Assembly (NCBI GenBank): GCA_027062125.1
Contig: JAMOTW010000215.1
Location: 1-15,558 of the forward strand
Direction of reading: 5' to 3'
Source of the DNA: Thermococcus sp.
GTDB lineage: Archaea; Methanobacteriota_B; Thermococci; Thermococcales; Thermococcaceae
DNA: 15,558 nucleotides
Positions 1 through 6,730 of this stretch are shown one piece after another. The notes beneath the pieces were generated by a model. It searched no databases and was not told the origin of the DNA. It saw nothing but the letters and a program-made list of their open reading frames with translations. The position numbers and the translations under genes are program-made. Numbering within the stretch: position 1 is the stretch's first letter; every line of letters starts with the position of its first letter.

Positions 1-970
1 CAGCGGCGATTATCTTGTCTCCAGGCAGGAGCTTCCTAACGTAGTTCCTGAACTTCTTCGTCGGCTCGAAGGCCGCGACACGTATCTTCCCTGTCTCGTC
101 CTCAAGCTCGAAGAAAACATGCCTCCCGCGTTCCCAGTAGGGGCCAGCGACCCTGCCCTTGACTACCGCGCTGTCATATAGCTTCAGCTCGCCGATTTTC
201 TTTGGGGTAAGGTGGTCGTCGGTGTTCTGGTTTGTTTTGAATAACTGGTAGAACGCAACCGGCTCCCCAAACTCAATCCGCTCGAAGGTCTGGATGACCT
301 TTCCTCCCTCAATCCCCCTGATGCCAACGAGAACCGGGTCCTTGCCATGGGGCGTTATGAGGACGCTCCTCTTGTAGGGGTCAACGTTGTCGTAGGTGAA
401 GGGATAGCTCCAGCGGTCGGCGGCGAAGACACTCTTCGCATCGACCTTTCTCGGCGTTCCCCAGTTGTCCGGCTCCCTGTAAGCCAACAGCTCGTAGGTG
501 AAGCGCTCAAGGGGATATCCAATTGCCGCGAGGGAGCCTATTATGCCCCTGCCGAGCTTGAACTTGAAGATCTCCGCCCCGACATCTTTTGCGACCCTCT
601 CGGCCTCCTCGATCGTAACGTGCTCCCTCAGGGCTTTAAGCGAGAACTCGCGGAGCTCCCCTGGGATTTCTCCCTCAAAAAAGACAACGCCGGGGTTGGT
701 GTTCTCGTGCTCGAAGTCAGCCAGTTGGCTTACGTAGAAGAGGACTGTGTCCTTGATCTCCGGAATGGCCTCCTCATCGACCTCGAAGGTCATCACAACA
801 GCTCCGTTGCCCCTCGTTTTGTACGGGATGTTCGGGTTGAGCCTTATCAGCCTCGGAAGGTCGATGGGCTCCACTACCCTTGAGAGCTCGCGGTAGAGGA
901 GGGCACCGAGATAGGTGGTGCACATGCCGTTCGGTGAGTCGGTGTCGTCGATTCCGATGTGGATGAGCAT
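1..970 (-). CDS. tiaS: tRNA(Ile2) 2-agmatinylcytidine synthetase TiaS (3' end outside window)
   Basis: TiaS uses agmatine and ATP to convert C34 of the CAU-anticodon isoleucine tRNA to agmatidine, so that it reads AUA instead of AUG; it is a cytoplasmic archaeal tRNA-modifying enzyme. The first 323 residues are visible. The N-terminus carries the family motif GIDDTDSPNGMCTTYLG (residues 6-22); Thr18 aligns with the threonine reported to be autophosphorylated in the Archaeoglobus enzyme. Roughly residues 260-323 look like an OB-fold (VKGRVAGPYWERGRHVFFEL and following). The usual length is about 420, so the zinc-ribbon end should lie beyond base 1. ATG at 970 is the start because the family motif begins right after it. 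No Shine-Dalgarno site precedes it, but a minus-strand TATA-like TTTTTAAA lies about 25 bases upstream, which suggests a leaderless mRNA. Confidence 0.95.
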   Translation of the reverse strand, partial: MLIHIGIDDTDSPNGMCTTYLGALLYRELSRVVEPIDLPRLIRLNPNIPYKTRGNGAVVMTFEVDEEAIPEIKDTVLFYVSQLADFEHENTNPGVVFFEGEIPGELREFSLKALREHVTIEEAERVAKDVGAEIFKFKLGRGIIGSLAAIGYPLERFTYELLAYREPDNWGTPRKVDAKSVFAADRWSYPFTYDNVDPYKRSVLITPHGKDPVLVGIRGIEGGKVIQTFERIEFGEPVAFYQLFKTNQNTDDHLTPKKIGELKLYDSAVVKGRVAGPYWERGRHVFFELEDETGKIRVAAFEPTKKFRNYVRKLLPGDKIIAA

Positions 971-990
971 GTTTGGAGAAAAGGAGAGGG

Positions 991-1002
991 GGTTTAAAAA
1001 TC
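991..1002 (-). promoter_or_regulatory. TATA box of tiaS, leaderless type
   Basis: On the minus strand this reads GATTTTTAAACC. Its centre is about 26 bases upstream of the tiaS ATG at 970, which places the predicted transcription start at or next to the start codon. It overlaps the stop codon of the esterase gene upstream, so tiaS probably has its own promoter despite the tight spacing. The call is inferred from position and composition. Confidence 0.5.
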
Positions 1003-2383
1003 AACCGCCGAAGAGCCAGAGCACCGCGTCCGGAAAGCGCCTCGACCAGTAGTACTCGTTGTGCGTTGCGCCTTGGTCTTCGACCACCATCAGGTTTTCG
1101 CCCTCCACGTAACCCCTTTCCTTCAGCACTTCCACCATTTTTCTGTTGGTCTCTATCATCTCGCTCGGGTCGCTTCCTTCGAGGGTTCCCCAGTCGATGT
1201 AGATTTTCTCCGGGCCCTCCGGGGCGTTCCTCACGAAGTCGTATATTTGCGGATTGAACCAGAAGGCTGAACTCATGGCCCCAACGTAGCGGAAGGTCCC
1301 GGGGTATTTGAAGCCGGCATAAACTGCCATCAGTCCGCCGAGCGAGGAGCCCATTATTCCCGTCTCGTTCTGGAGGGTTCTGTAATGGGAGTCGATGTAC
1401 GGCTTGAGAGTTTCGACGATGAAGCGGACCATCGCGTCTCCCTCGCCGCCCCTGCCGTACTCACCGTTCATCCAGGGGGCGTACTCGTCGATCCTTTTGT
1501 CACCGCCGTTGTCTATGCCCACGACGATTAGCGAGAAGTTTCTCTCTCCGTACAGACGCTCCAGTGCCTCGTCCACGCCCCACTCCCCGGCAAAGGAAGT
1601 TGCCCTGTCGAAGAGGTTCTGGCCGTCGAACATGTAGAGAACCGGGTAGCGCTTCCCGCTCGCCCCGTAGTCGGGCGGCAGATAGACCCACACTCTCCTC
1701 GTCCTGTTGAGCTGGGGGATGAACATCTTGAAGGTCGTCACGTTGCCGGTTATCGTGTGCTCGCCGACGCCGACTTCCTCAACGTAGTCCCTCCAGTGAT
1801 AAACCGTGAACTCGTAGGTTCCGTTTTCCTTGAACGTGAACCGCCTGTTGGGTATCTCCTCGCCGTTCCTGCCCTTTTCAACGGTCTCCCACGAGCCGCG
1901 CGTGAACTTGAACTCTATAGTCTTCCCGTGGGGGGAGGTCAGGTTTATCGCCCACCTGCCGTCGGGGAGCTTCTTTAGCCGGTACCTCTCATCGCCGGGG
2001 TTCCAGTCGTTGAAGTCGCCGGCTATGTACACTGAATCGTTCTCCGGCGTGTAGTCAGGGACCGAGACTATGAACGTGACCTCGACCGTCCCGGGGGTCC
2101 CTGTGGACGTGGAAGTCGTCCGGGTGGCTGTGCTGGTCTCCGAGGGGGTTGTTTCCGTCACATTAGTGGTCGCTGGAATGGAGTTCGTGAGGGCCGTGGA
2201 CGTCGGGGACGTGCTTCTTTGGGGTTCGGAGGCCATCTCCGTGGAGCCGGGTGAGGCTGTCTTTTCGGAGTGCGAGGGCGCTGTGGTCGCTGGAGTTCCT
2301 CCATTTCCGAGACAACCGGGGGAGAAAACAACCATCCCCGCAAGCGCTAAGGCGAGAAGCTGAACTAGGCCGGTTCTCCTCAT
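1001..2383 (-). CDS. Secreted lipoprotein esterase (esterase D type alpha/beta hydrolase) with CBM20-like domain
   Basis: 460 residues. Residues 1-24 form a lipoprotein signal peptide ending in SPGC, so Cys24 is the likely lipidated anchor on the outer face of the membrane. Residues 27-98 are a Ser/Thr-rich linker, probably glycosylated. Residues 100-197 resemble a CBM20 starch-binding domain (VYIAGDFNDWNPGDE, then EEIPNRRFTF). Residues 210-460 are an esterase D family hydrolase: nucleophile Ser347 in GSSLGG, likely acid Asp398, likely His441 in GATHNEYYW. The substrate is unknown; an acylated polysaccharide at the cell surface is an inference from the domain pairing. An in-frame GTG at 2392 would add three residues, but it lies inside the AGGTGA Shine-Dalgarno site that sits five bases before ATG 2383, so I choose the ATG. 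The gene begins 17 bases after the acetyltransferase stop, probably the same operon. Confidence 0.88.
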   Translation of the reverse strand: MRRTGLVQLLALALAGMVVFSPGCLGNGGTPATTAPSHSEKTASPGSTEMASEPQRSTSPTSTALTNSIPATTNVTETTPSETSTATRTTSTSTGTPGTVEVTFIVSVPDYTPENDSVYIAGDFNDWNPGDERYRLKKLPDGRWAINLTSPHGKTIEFKFTRGSWETVEKGRNGEEIPNRRFTFKENGTYEFTVYHWRDYVEEVGVGEHTITGNVTTFKMFIPQLNRTRRVWVYLPPDYGASGKRYPVLYMFDGQNLFDRATSFAGEWGVDEALERLYGERNFSLIVVGIDNGGDKRIDEYAPWMNGEYGRGGEGDAMVRFIVETLKPYIDSHYRTLQNETGIMGSSLGGLMAVYAGFKYPGTFRYVGAMSSAFWFNPQIYDFVRNAPEGPEKIYIDWGTLEGSDPSEMIETNRKMVEVLKERGYVEGENLMVVEDQGATHNEYYWSRRFPDAVLWLFGG

Positions 2384-2400
2384 GTGGCTCACCTGAACCC

Positions 2401-2931
2401 TTACTCCCTGAACTTCTCGTACATGAGCACGTCGACGAAGCCCTCGCCGGGCACGTACTGGTGCTTCTTCCAGCGGCCCGCAAGCTGGAAGCCGTTCTTT
2501 TCGAGGACTTTTATCGACGCCCCGTTAGTCTCGAACACGTGGGCGTAGACCTTCCGGAGGTTGAGCCACTCGAAGGCGTACTCTAGGGCGAGCTTTACAG
2601 CCTCGCTCGCGTAGCCGTAGCCCCAGTGCTCCCGGCCGATGAAGTAGCCCAGCTCGGCGCGGCCGTTGTGATGGTCTATCCTGTGGAGCCCCACGAGCCC
2701 GACAAGGGAGCGCGAGGAGTTTTCGAGGATTGCGAAGACCTTCTCATTCTTCTTTTCCCGTCTCAGGGCTTCGTACCATTCGAGCTCGTCCTCGTAGAAG
2801 AATATCTCCTCCGGGGAGGAGAGGTACCTCCGGACCTCGCGATCGTTGTACCAGAGCCAGACCTGCCTGAGGTCGTCCCTGAGGAGCATGCCCAGGGAGA
2901 CGAGGTTGCCTTTGAGTATGATCGGTCTCAT
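2401..2931 (-). CDS. GNAT family N-acetyltransferase, RimJ/RimL-like
   Basis: 176 residues, the full length of the RimJ/RimL branch of GNAT enzymes, which transfer acetyl from acetyl-CoA to protein N-termini or small amines. The acetyl-CoA loop is seen as GREHWGYGYASEAV (residues 99-112). Motif B follows as YAHVFETNGASIKVLEKNGF (129-148), including the typical asparagine and KxGF ending. The acceptor cannot be told from sequence. The ATG at 2931 follows AAGGTG with a short spacer, and a minus-strand TATA-like TTTTAAATA lies at 2964-2972. It is divergent from the HTH regulator gene, with 41 bases between the two starts, and is followed closely by the lipoprotein esterase gene. Confidence 0.92.
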   Translation of the reverse strand: MRPIILKGNLVSLGMLLRDDLRQVWLWYNDREVRRYLSSPEEIFFYEDELEWYEALRREKKNEKVFAILENSSRSLVGLVGLHRIDHHNGRAELGYFIGREHWGYGYASEAVKLALEYAFEWLNLRKVYAHVFETNGASIKVLEKNGFQLAGRWKKHQYVPGEGFVDVLMYEKFRE

Positions 2932-2941
2932 GCGAACACCT

Positions 2942-2972
2942 TAAGTTTATTAAGCCGTTTGCGTATTTAAAA
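2942..2972. promoter_or_regulatory. Compact divergent promoter, GNAT gene (minus) and HTH regulator gene (plus)
   Basis: On the plus strand GTTTATTAA (2945-2953) is centred about 24 bases before ATG 2973, which suggests a leaderless regulator mRNA. On the minus strand TTTTAAATA (2964-2972) predicts a start near 2943, leaving a roughly 11-base leader that still contains the AAGGTG Shine-Dalgarno site of the GNAT gene. The two TATA elements are back to back, so polymerase binding on one side should exclude the other. If the regulator binds here it would control itself and the GNAT-esterase pair; that is inference. Confidence 0.5.
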
Positions 2973-3932
2973 ATGATGGACAGGGGAAGACTCATAAGAA
3001 CCGTTGAGGCCGTGCTCAGGGACACAGGCTACAAGACGGCCAGGATGGAGTTCAAGGGCTCGTGCTTTGACATAGTGGCTAGCAGGTTATTCGTACTGCT
3101 CTTCATCAAGGTAGCCACCAATATCGACACCGTCACCGAGGAGCAGGCGGAGGATTTGAAGCGCCTCGCCCGCTTTTTCAAGGCCTCCCCCCTTATAGTG
3201 GGCCTCAAGACAAAAAATGCAGAGCTCGAGGAGGGGGTAGTTTACGAGCGCTTCGGAATCTACGCTTTAAGGCCCGAGACTCTCTACGACGTCCTCGTCG
3301 AGAACGAACTGCCGGCGATATTCGCCGAGCGCGGAGGCTTCTACGTGAGGGTCAACGGCAAGCTGCTGAGACAGCTCCGCGAGGAGCGCGGCTACTCAGT
3401 AAACGAGCTCGCCAGTCTCCTTGGCGTCTCCCGTAAGAGCCTTATAAACTACGAGCGAGGTGAGCAGGCGGTTTCCTTGGAGGTGGCCCTCCGCCTGGAG
3501 GAGCTCTTTGACGAGCCCATAGCTGAGCCGATAGACGTCCTCAACTCGAAGGTCGAGGCCAACCTCAACGTTACCCCGGAGACACCCCTCGAGAAGGAAA
3601 TCTTCGACCGCCTGAGAGAGCTCGGCCTCGGCGTCGTCAAGGTGAAGAAGGCCCCCTTCAACGCGGTTTCGAGGGAGGACGAGTTCAGGATCCTGACCGG
3701 CATAGACCAGCGCAAAACCCGCTCAACTGTGAAGAGGGCGGAAATGGTGGCCGAGGTGGGTAAGATAGTGAACTCCGACGGCGTCTTCATACTCGAGAAG
3801 ACCAGAACCGAGGTCGTCGGTGAGGTACCGCTGATCCCCAAGGAGAGCCTTGAAGAGGTGAAGGACGCCGACGAGCTCATAGACCTTATAGAGGAGCTGA
3901 AGAAAGAGATAAAGAAGCAGCTCTTCGGCTGA
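2973..3932 (+). CDS. HTH-type transcriptional regulator, COG1395 family
   Basis: 319 residues, matching the archaeal family annotated as putative HTH-type transcriptional regulatory protein. The N-terminal part (about 1-120) includes FKGSCFDIVASRLFVLLFIK, which resembles a degenerate restriction-endonuclease-like fold: Asp33 and Lys46 are present but the second acid is not. A cro/C1-type helix-turn-helix follows at about 128-185 (LRQLREERGYSVNELASLLG, then VSRKSLINYERGEQ). The rest, about 190-319, is a charged C-terminal domain without a motif I know. The start is the first of two adjacent ATGs, supported by a TATA box 24 bases upstream and the absence of a Shine-Dalgarno site. Targets are unknown. 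It is convergent with the HD-domain gene, with 39 bases between stops. Confidence 0.88.
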   Translation: MMDRGRLIRTVEAVLRDTGYKTARMEFKGSCFDIVASRLFVLLFIKVATNIDTVTEEQAEDLKRLARFFKASPLIVGLKTKNAELEEGVVYERFGIYALRPETLYDVLVENELPAIFAERGGFYVRVNGKLLRQLREERGYSVNELASLLGVSRKSLINYERGEQAVSLEVALRLEELFDEPIAEPIDVLNSKVEANLNVTPETPLEKEIFDRLRELGLGVVKVKKAPFNAVSREDEFRILTGIDQRKTRSTVKRAEMVAEVGKIVNSDGVFILEKTRTEVVGEVPLIPKESLEEVKDADELIDLIEELKKEIKKQLFG

Positions 3933-3934
3933 TC

Positions 3935-3970
3935 AGGCTGGAGTGCCCGCTCCGGTTTCTCCTCCAGCCT
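3935..3970. terminator. Inverted repeat between convergent stops, possible bidirectional terminator
   Basis: AGGCTGGAG (3935-3943) and CTCCAGCCT (3962-3970) are perfect 9-base inverted repeats separated by 18 bases. They fill most of the 39-base gap between the convergent stop codons. Archaeal termination usually relies on T tracts, which are weak here, so the hairpin may instead protect 3' ends. Confidence 0.4.
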
Positions 3971-3971
3971 C

Positions 3972-5222
3972 TCAGCTGAATATCACCCTTCTCCAGACTT
4001 CCCTGAGCTTCGGAACGTACTCCTTTGGCGAGGCTATCAGCACGGCCCACCTTGGCGTCTGGCGCCTCTTCAGTGCGTTGGCCAGGGGGGTGACCTTCGT
4101 CAGGGGCTGTATCTCGCCGTTCCCGAGGAGGACGTTTATCTCGGTCGATTTGAGCCTCGGCTCGCTGAGCATCAGGTCGGCTATGCTGAACTCGAGGATG
4201 ACCTCACCCTCCCTCGCGCCAACAGAATCCGCTAAGGCGCGCTCTATCTCCTGCCTCCGTTTGACGTTCCTGTAAGCCGTTAGAAGCTCCCTCTTCTCCT
4301 CGGTGCTCAGCTCGTCGGCGCCCGCTAAAACGGCCGCCTTGTAGAGCTCCCTGTACTTCACGCGCCGGACCATCTCAGCCGGGAGGCCCTCGAGGTCCTC
4401 AAGCTCGACCAGGACGCGGCAGTCTATCATCCTCCAGAAGTCCCAGAGGTGGCCCTCCTCGAGGGCGAACTCCAAAGCTCTGGTCAGCATCCCCTCGGCT
4501 ATCTTCACCGTGTGGTGGAAGTAAACGCGCGAGTACATCAGCGAGCGCGCCACCATCATGCCCTCCACCGCTTCAACGCCCTTCTCGTCCACCACAAGCT
4601 CTCCATCGTGGATTTTAAGAACCTTCAAAAGTCTCTCAAGGTCGATTATGCCGTGGGCAACGCCGGTGTAGTGGGCATCACGGATGAGGTAGTCGAGCTG
4701 GTCGACGTCAACATCGCCGTGGAGCATCTGGCCGAGGTAGTGCTCCCTCGCCTTTCCGAGGATGAGGCTGGCAACGTCCTCCGGCGTGAAGTCATAGCCG
4801 TAGCTCTCGATTATCTCCGGAATCCTGCCGCCGTTCTCGCTCTCGGTTATGTTGACCTTGCCGAGAACTATATCCTGTCCGAGTCGCATGTGGTCGTGCT
4901 CCTTGACGTAGTGCTTGTATATGCTCTCGAAGGTGTGGCTGAAGGGCCCGTGCCCGATGTCGTGGAGGAGCGCCCCGACCTGGAGGAGCATGCTCTCGTC
5001 CTCGGTCAGGCCAACCTCATCCGCCAGCCTCCTGGCGATGTTCCACGCACCAAGGGAGTGCTCGAAGCGGCTGTGGTTCGCACCAGGATAAACCAGATAC
5101 GCCAGACCGAGCTGTCTTATGTTCCTGAGCCTCTGGAACTCGGGCGTTTTAACGAGGTCGAGGATGAGTCCGGTGAGTTTCATACTGCCGTGAATCCCGT
5201 CATGAATAATCTTTCCATCCAT
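3972..5222 (-). CDS. HD-domain phosphohydrolase, SAMHD1/dGTPase-like (COG1078)
   Basis: 416 residues. The metal-binding HD signature is complete: His55 in NHSRFEHSLGAW, His87-Asp88 in LLHDIGHGPFSHTFE, and a downstream acid in HGDVDVDQLDYLIRDAHYTG (about 168-186). This is the pattern of the COG1078 family related to dNTP triphosphohydrolases, so nucleotide hydrolysis in the cytoplasm is likely, though the natural substrate is not shown. The C-terminal part (about 290-416) is less conserved. I chose ATG 5222 because GGTGG sits five bases before it. An in-frame GTG at 5231 lies inside that Shine-Dalgarno site and would add only three residues. The promoter is at 5253-5262. The gene stands alone, convergent with the HTH regulator gene. 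Confidence 0.93.
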   Translation of the reverse strand: MDGKIIHDGIHGSMKLTGLILDLVKTPEFQRLRNIRQLGLAYLVYPGANHSRFEHSLGAWNIARRLADEVGLTEDESMLLQVGALLHDIGHGPFSHTFESIYKHYVKEHDHMRLGQDIVLGKVNITESENGGRIPEIIESYGYDFTPEDVASLILGKAREHYLGQMLHGDVDVDQLDYLIRDAHYTGVAHGIIDLERLLKVLKIHDGELVVDEKGVEAVEGMMVARSLMYSRVYFHHTVKIAEGMLTRALEFALEEGHLWDFWRMIDCRVLVELEDLEGLPAEMVRRVKYRELYKAAVLAGADELSTEEKRELLTAYRNVKRRQEIERALADSVGAREGEVILEFSIADLMLSEPRLKSTEINVLLGNGEIQPLTKVTPLANALKRRQTPRWAVLIASPKEYVPKLREVWRRVIFS

Positions 5223-5252
5223 CGGCACCACCGCTGGAGATTTGAGAAGTGC

Positions 5253-5262
5253 CTTAAATAAG
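5253..5262 (-). promoter_or_regulatory. TATA box of the HD-domain gene
   Basis: The minus strand reads CTTATTTAAG, centred about 35 bases upstream of ATG 5222. The predicted transcription start near 5231 leaves a leader of about nine bases that keeps most of the GGTGG Shine-Dalgarno site. Confidence 0.5.
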
Positions 5263-5296
5263 TTTTCGGCATTGTGACAACAAAGCGGTGGAGCGG

Positions 5297-5306
5297 AAAA
5301 AGAAAA
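5297..5306 (-). terminator. T-rich tract after the PaaK-like gene
   Basis: The minus strand reads TTTTCTTTTT, 18 bases past the stop codon at 5325. Oligo-T runs are the usual intrinsic termination signal in Thermococcales. Confidence 0.55.
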
Positions 5307-5324
5307 GGGGCTTTTGGCAGGCCT

Positions 5325-6608
5325 TTAGATGTCCTTGCCCACTATGTATATCCTCTTCGTCTTGCCGAGCCTCTTCGGGAGGTCCGCGCGGAGCTTCTCG
5401 AGCGGGACGGCCTCTATGACGAGCTCCGCCTGCTTGGACTCCTCAACCTCGTAGCGGACCGGGTTGTTGGCCTCGTATATGCGCTCCCTCACCTCGTCCT
5501 CTATCCCGGCGGGCTTTTTGTCCCTGTAGGCGACGCGGATTACTGCTTTCGGCCTTGGGTTCTCAGGCGAGAGCGGGTGGTAGATGATAACGAAGTCGAG
5601 GAGCTCGGGATGGTCATAGACTATCTCCATCACCTGGTCTATGTGGAGCTTCGCCCCGGCAAGGCTTATCACGTCCTTGACACGGATTATGTTCCTGACC
5701 CTGCCGTTCTCAACCCTCGCGAGGTCGCCGATGTCGTAGTTGAAGAGCGGAAGGCCTGTCAGCTCTCCCTCGCGCATTACCTTGGTTATGTATACCCTCT
5801 TGTACTGGTCGTATTCGTCCCCGTTGTCCTTGAGAACCACTATTGACTCCGTGAACTCAAAGGCGGAGCTCTTCTTCCTCGTTATCACGCGGTAGCCGGT
5901 GACGGCGTCCTCGGTGGAGCCGAAGTTGTCGATGATGACCGCGTTCGGGAACAGCTCCAGCGTGGCCTTGGCGAGCTCCGGTGTGAGGGTCTCACCGCCG
6001 ACGACTATAGTCTGGATGTCGTTCCTTATCGACTCAGGCAGGGTGAGGCCCAGGTTGTAGGCTGTAGCCGTAAGGCAGAAGATGGAGGTGGGCTTTATGT
6101 CCTCGAACTCCCTAAGGAGCATCTCCCTGTCGAGGAGATACTGGATGGGCACCTGGTAGTAGGCAGCCTTGGCGTTGATGGCCTCGAAGGCCCCGAAGGC
6201 GAACATTCCCGACGAGGACGGGAGCGGCGGGAAGAACGAGGCTATCCTGTCCCCTCTGTCCATGTGCTCTCGTATCCACGGCTCAAGCTGTCTCCCCGTT
6301 CTGATGCGGTCGTCGCGGGTGTATGGGATTCGTTTGGGTTTCCCGGTCGTTCCGCTCGTCCTCATGACGGTGTAAAAAACCCTGGGCTTTCTGATGTAGT
6401 CGGGCCATATCTCGACCGTTCGGTAGAGGTCGTGGGGCTCTATGGTGACCCTGTCCGTGAGGGCCGCCAGTTCCTCGGGGGTCATACCCTCCGTGTCCAC
6501 ACCCGAAAACTTCTCCTTCCAGAACTCGGTTGTCTCCAGGGCGGTCTGCAGGGTGTACCGGAAGTCCCTCACACCGTCCTTGTCAACTCTTCCAACTATC
6601 AGGGTCAT
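5325..6608 (-). CDS. PaaK / coenzyme F390 synthetase-like adenylate-forming enzyme
   Basis: 427 residues, the usual length of phenylacetate-CoA ligase-like (COG1541) enzymes, which activate a carboxylate with ATP to an acyl-adenylate and often pass it to CoA. All core elements are present in order: nucleotide-binding loop TSGTTGKPKRI (84-94), A5-like DNFGSTED (227-234), A7-like YDIGDLARV (291-299), hinge-like RVKDVISLAG (309-318), and the C-terminal catalytic lysine region GKTKRIYIVGKDI (415-427). The acid substrate cannot be read from sequence. ATG 6608 follows GGGTGAG, and a TATA box lies at 6641-6650. It is divergent from a shorter relative (6731-7789), which suggests a shared pathway. F390 synthesis itself is unlikely if, as is usual for Thermococcales, F420 is absent. 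Confidence 0.87.
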   Translation of the reverse strand: MTLIVGRVDKDGVRDFRYTLQTALETTEFWKEKFSGVDTEGMTPEELAALTDRVTIEPHDLYRTVEIWPDYIRKPRVFYTVMRTSGTTGKPKRIPYTRDDRIRTGRQLEPWIREHMDRGDRIASFFPPLPSSSGMFAFGAFEAINAKAAYYQVPIQYLLDREMLLREFEDIKPTSIFCLTATAYNLGLTLPESIRNDIQTIVVGGETLTPELAKATLELFPNAVIIDNFGSTEDAVTGYRVITRKKSSAFEFTESIVVLKDNGDEYDQYKRVYITKVMREGELTGLPLFNYDIGDLARVENGRVRNIIRVKDVISLAGAKLHIDQVMEIVYDHPELLDFVIIYHPLSPENPRPKAVIRVAYRDKKPAGIEDEVRERIYEANNPVRYEVEESKQAELVIEAVPLEKLRADLPKRLGKTKRIYIVGKDI

Positions 6609-6621
6609 GGGTACTCACCCG

Positions 6622-6650
6622 GTTTGTATTTACTGCAAACTTATATTTAA
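6622..6650 (-). promoter_or_regulatory. Promoter of the PaaK-like gene with a dyad operator candidate
   Basis: The TATA element is TTAAATATAA on the minus strand (6641-6650). Between it and the predicted start near 6620 lies GTTTGTATTTACTGCAAAC (6622-6640), a dyad with 7-base arms and one mismatch. A repressor bound there would block initiation. The Shine-Dalgarno site GGGTGAG follows at 6614-6620. Confidence 0.45.
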
Positions 6651-6693
6651 CCCTTGACATTTTATCCAATCCCACTGAAAGTCCGTTGTGCTT

Positions 6694-6710
6694 GAAAAAC
6701 CTTTTATACT
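6694..6710 (+). promoter_or_regulatory. BRE/TATA of the short adenylate-forming gene, leaderless
   Basis: GAAAAACC (BRE-like, 6694-6701) is followed by TTTTATACT (6702-6710), centred 25 bases before ATG 6731. No Shine-Dalgarno site lies between, so the mRNA is probably leaderless. This supports ATG 6731 over any start further upstream in the open frame. Confidence 0.6.
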
Positions 6711-6730
6711 ATTTGACTAAAATTACTCTT

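Noticed and set aside
347..883. 178-codon open frame on the plus strand
   Set aside because: Antisense to tiaS, whose N-terminal motif and continuous homology-like sequence are clear.
3979..3985. TATCACC as half of a Thermococcales glycolytic (Tgr) motif
   Set aside because: It lies in the 3' end of the HD-domain coding region and lacks the second half GTGATA at the required spacing.
4449..5261. 270-codon open frame on the plus strand
   Set aside because: Lies wholly opposite the HD-domain gene, which has intact family motifs; long antisense frames are common in GC-rich genes with biased third positions.
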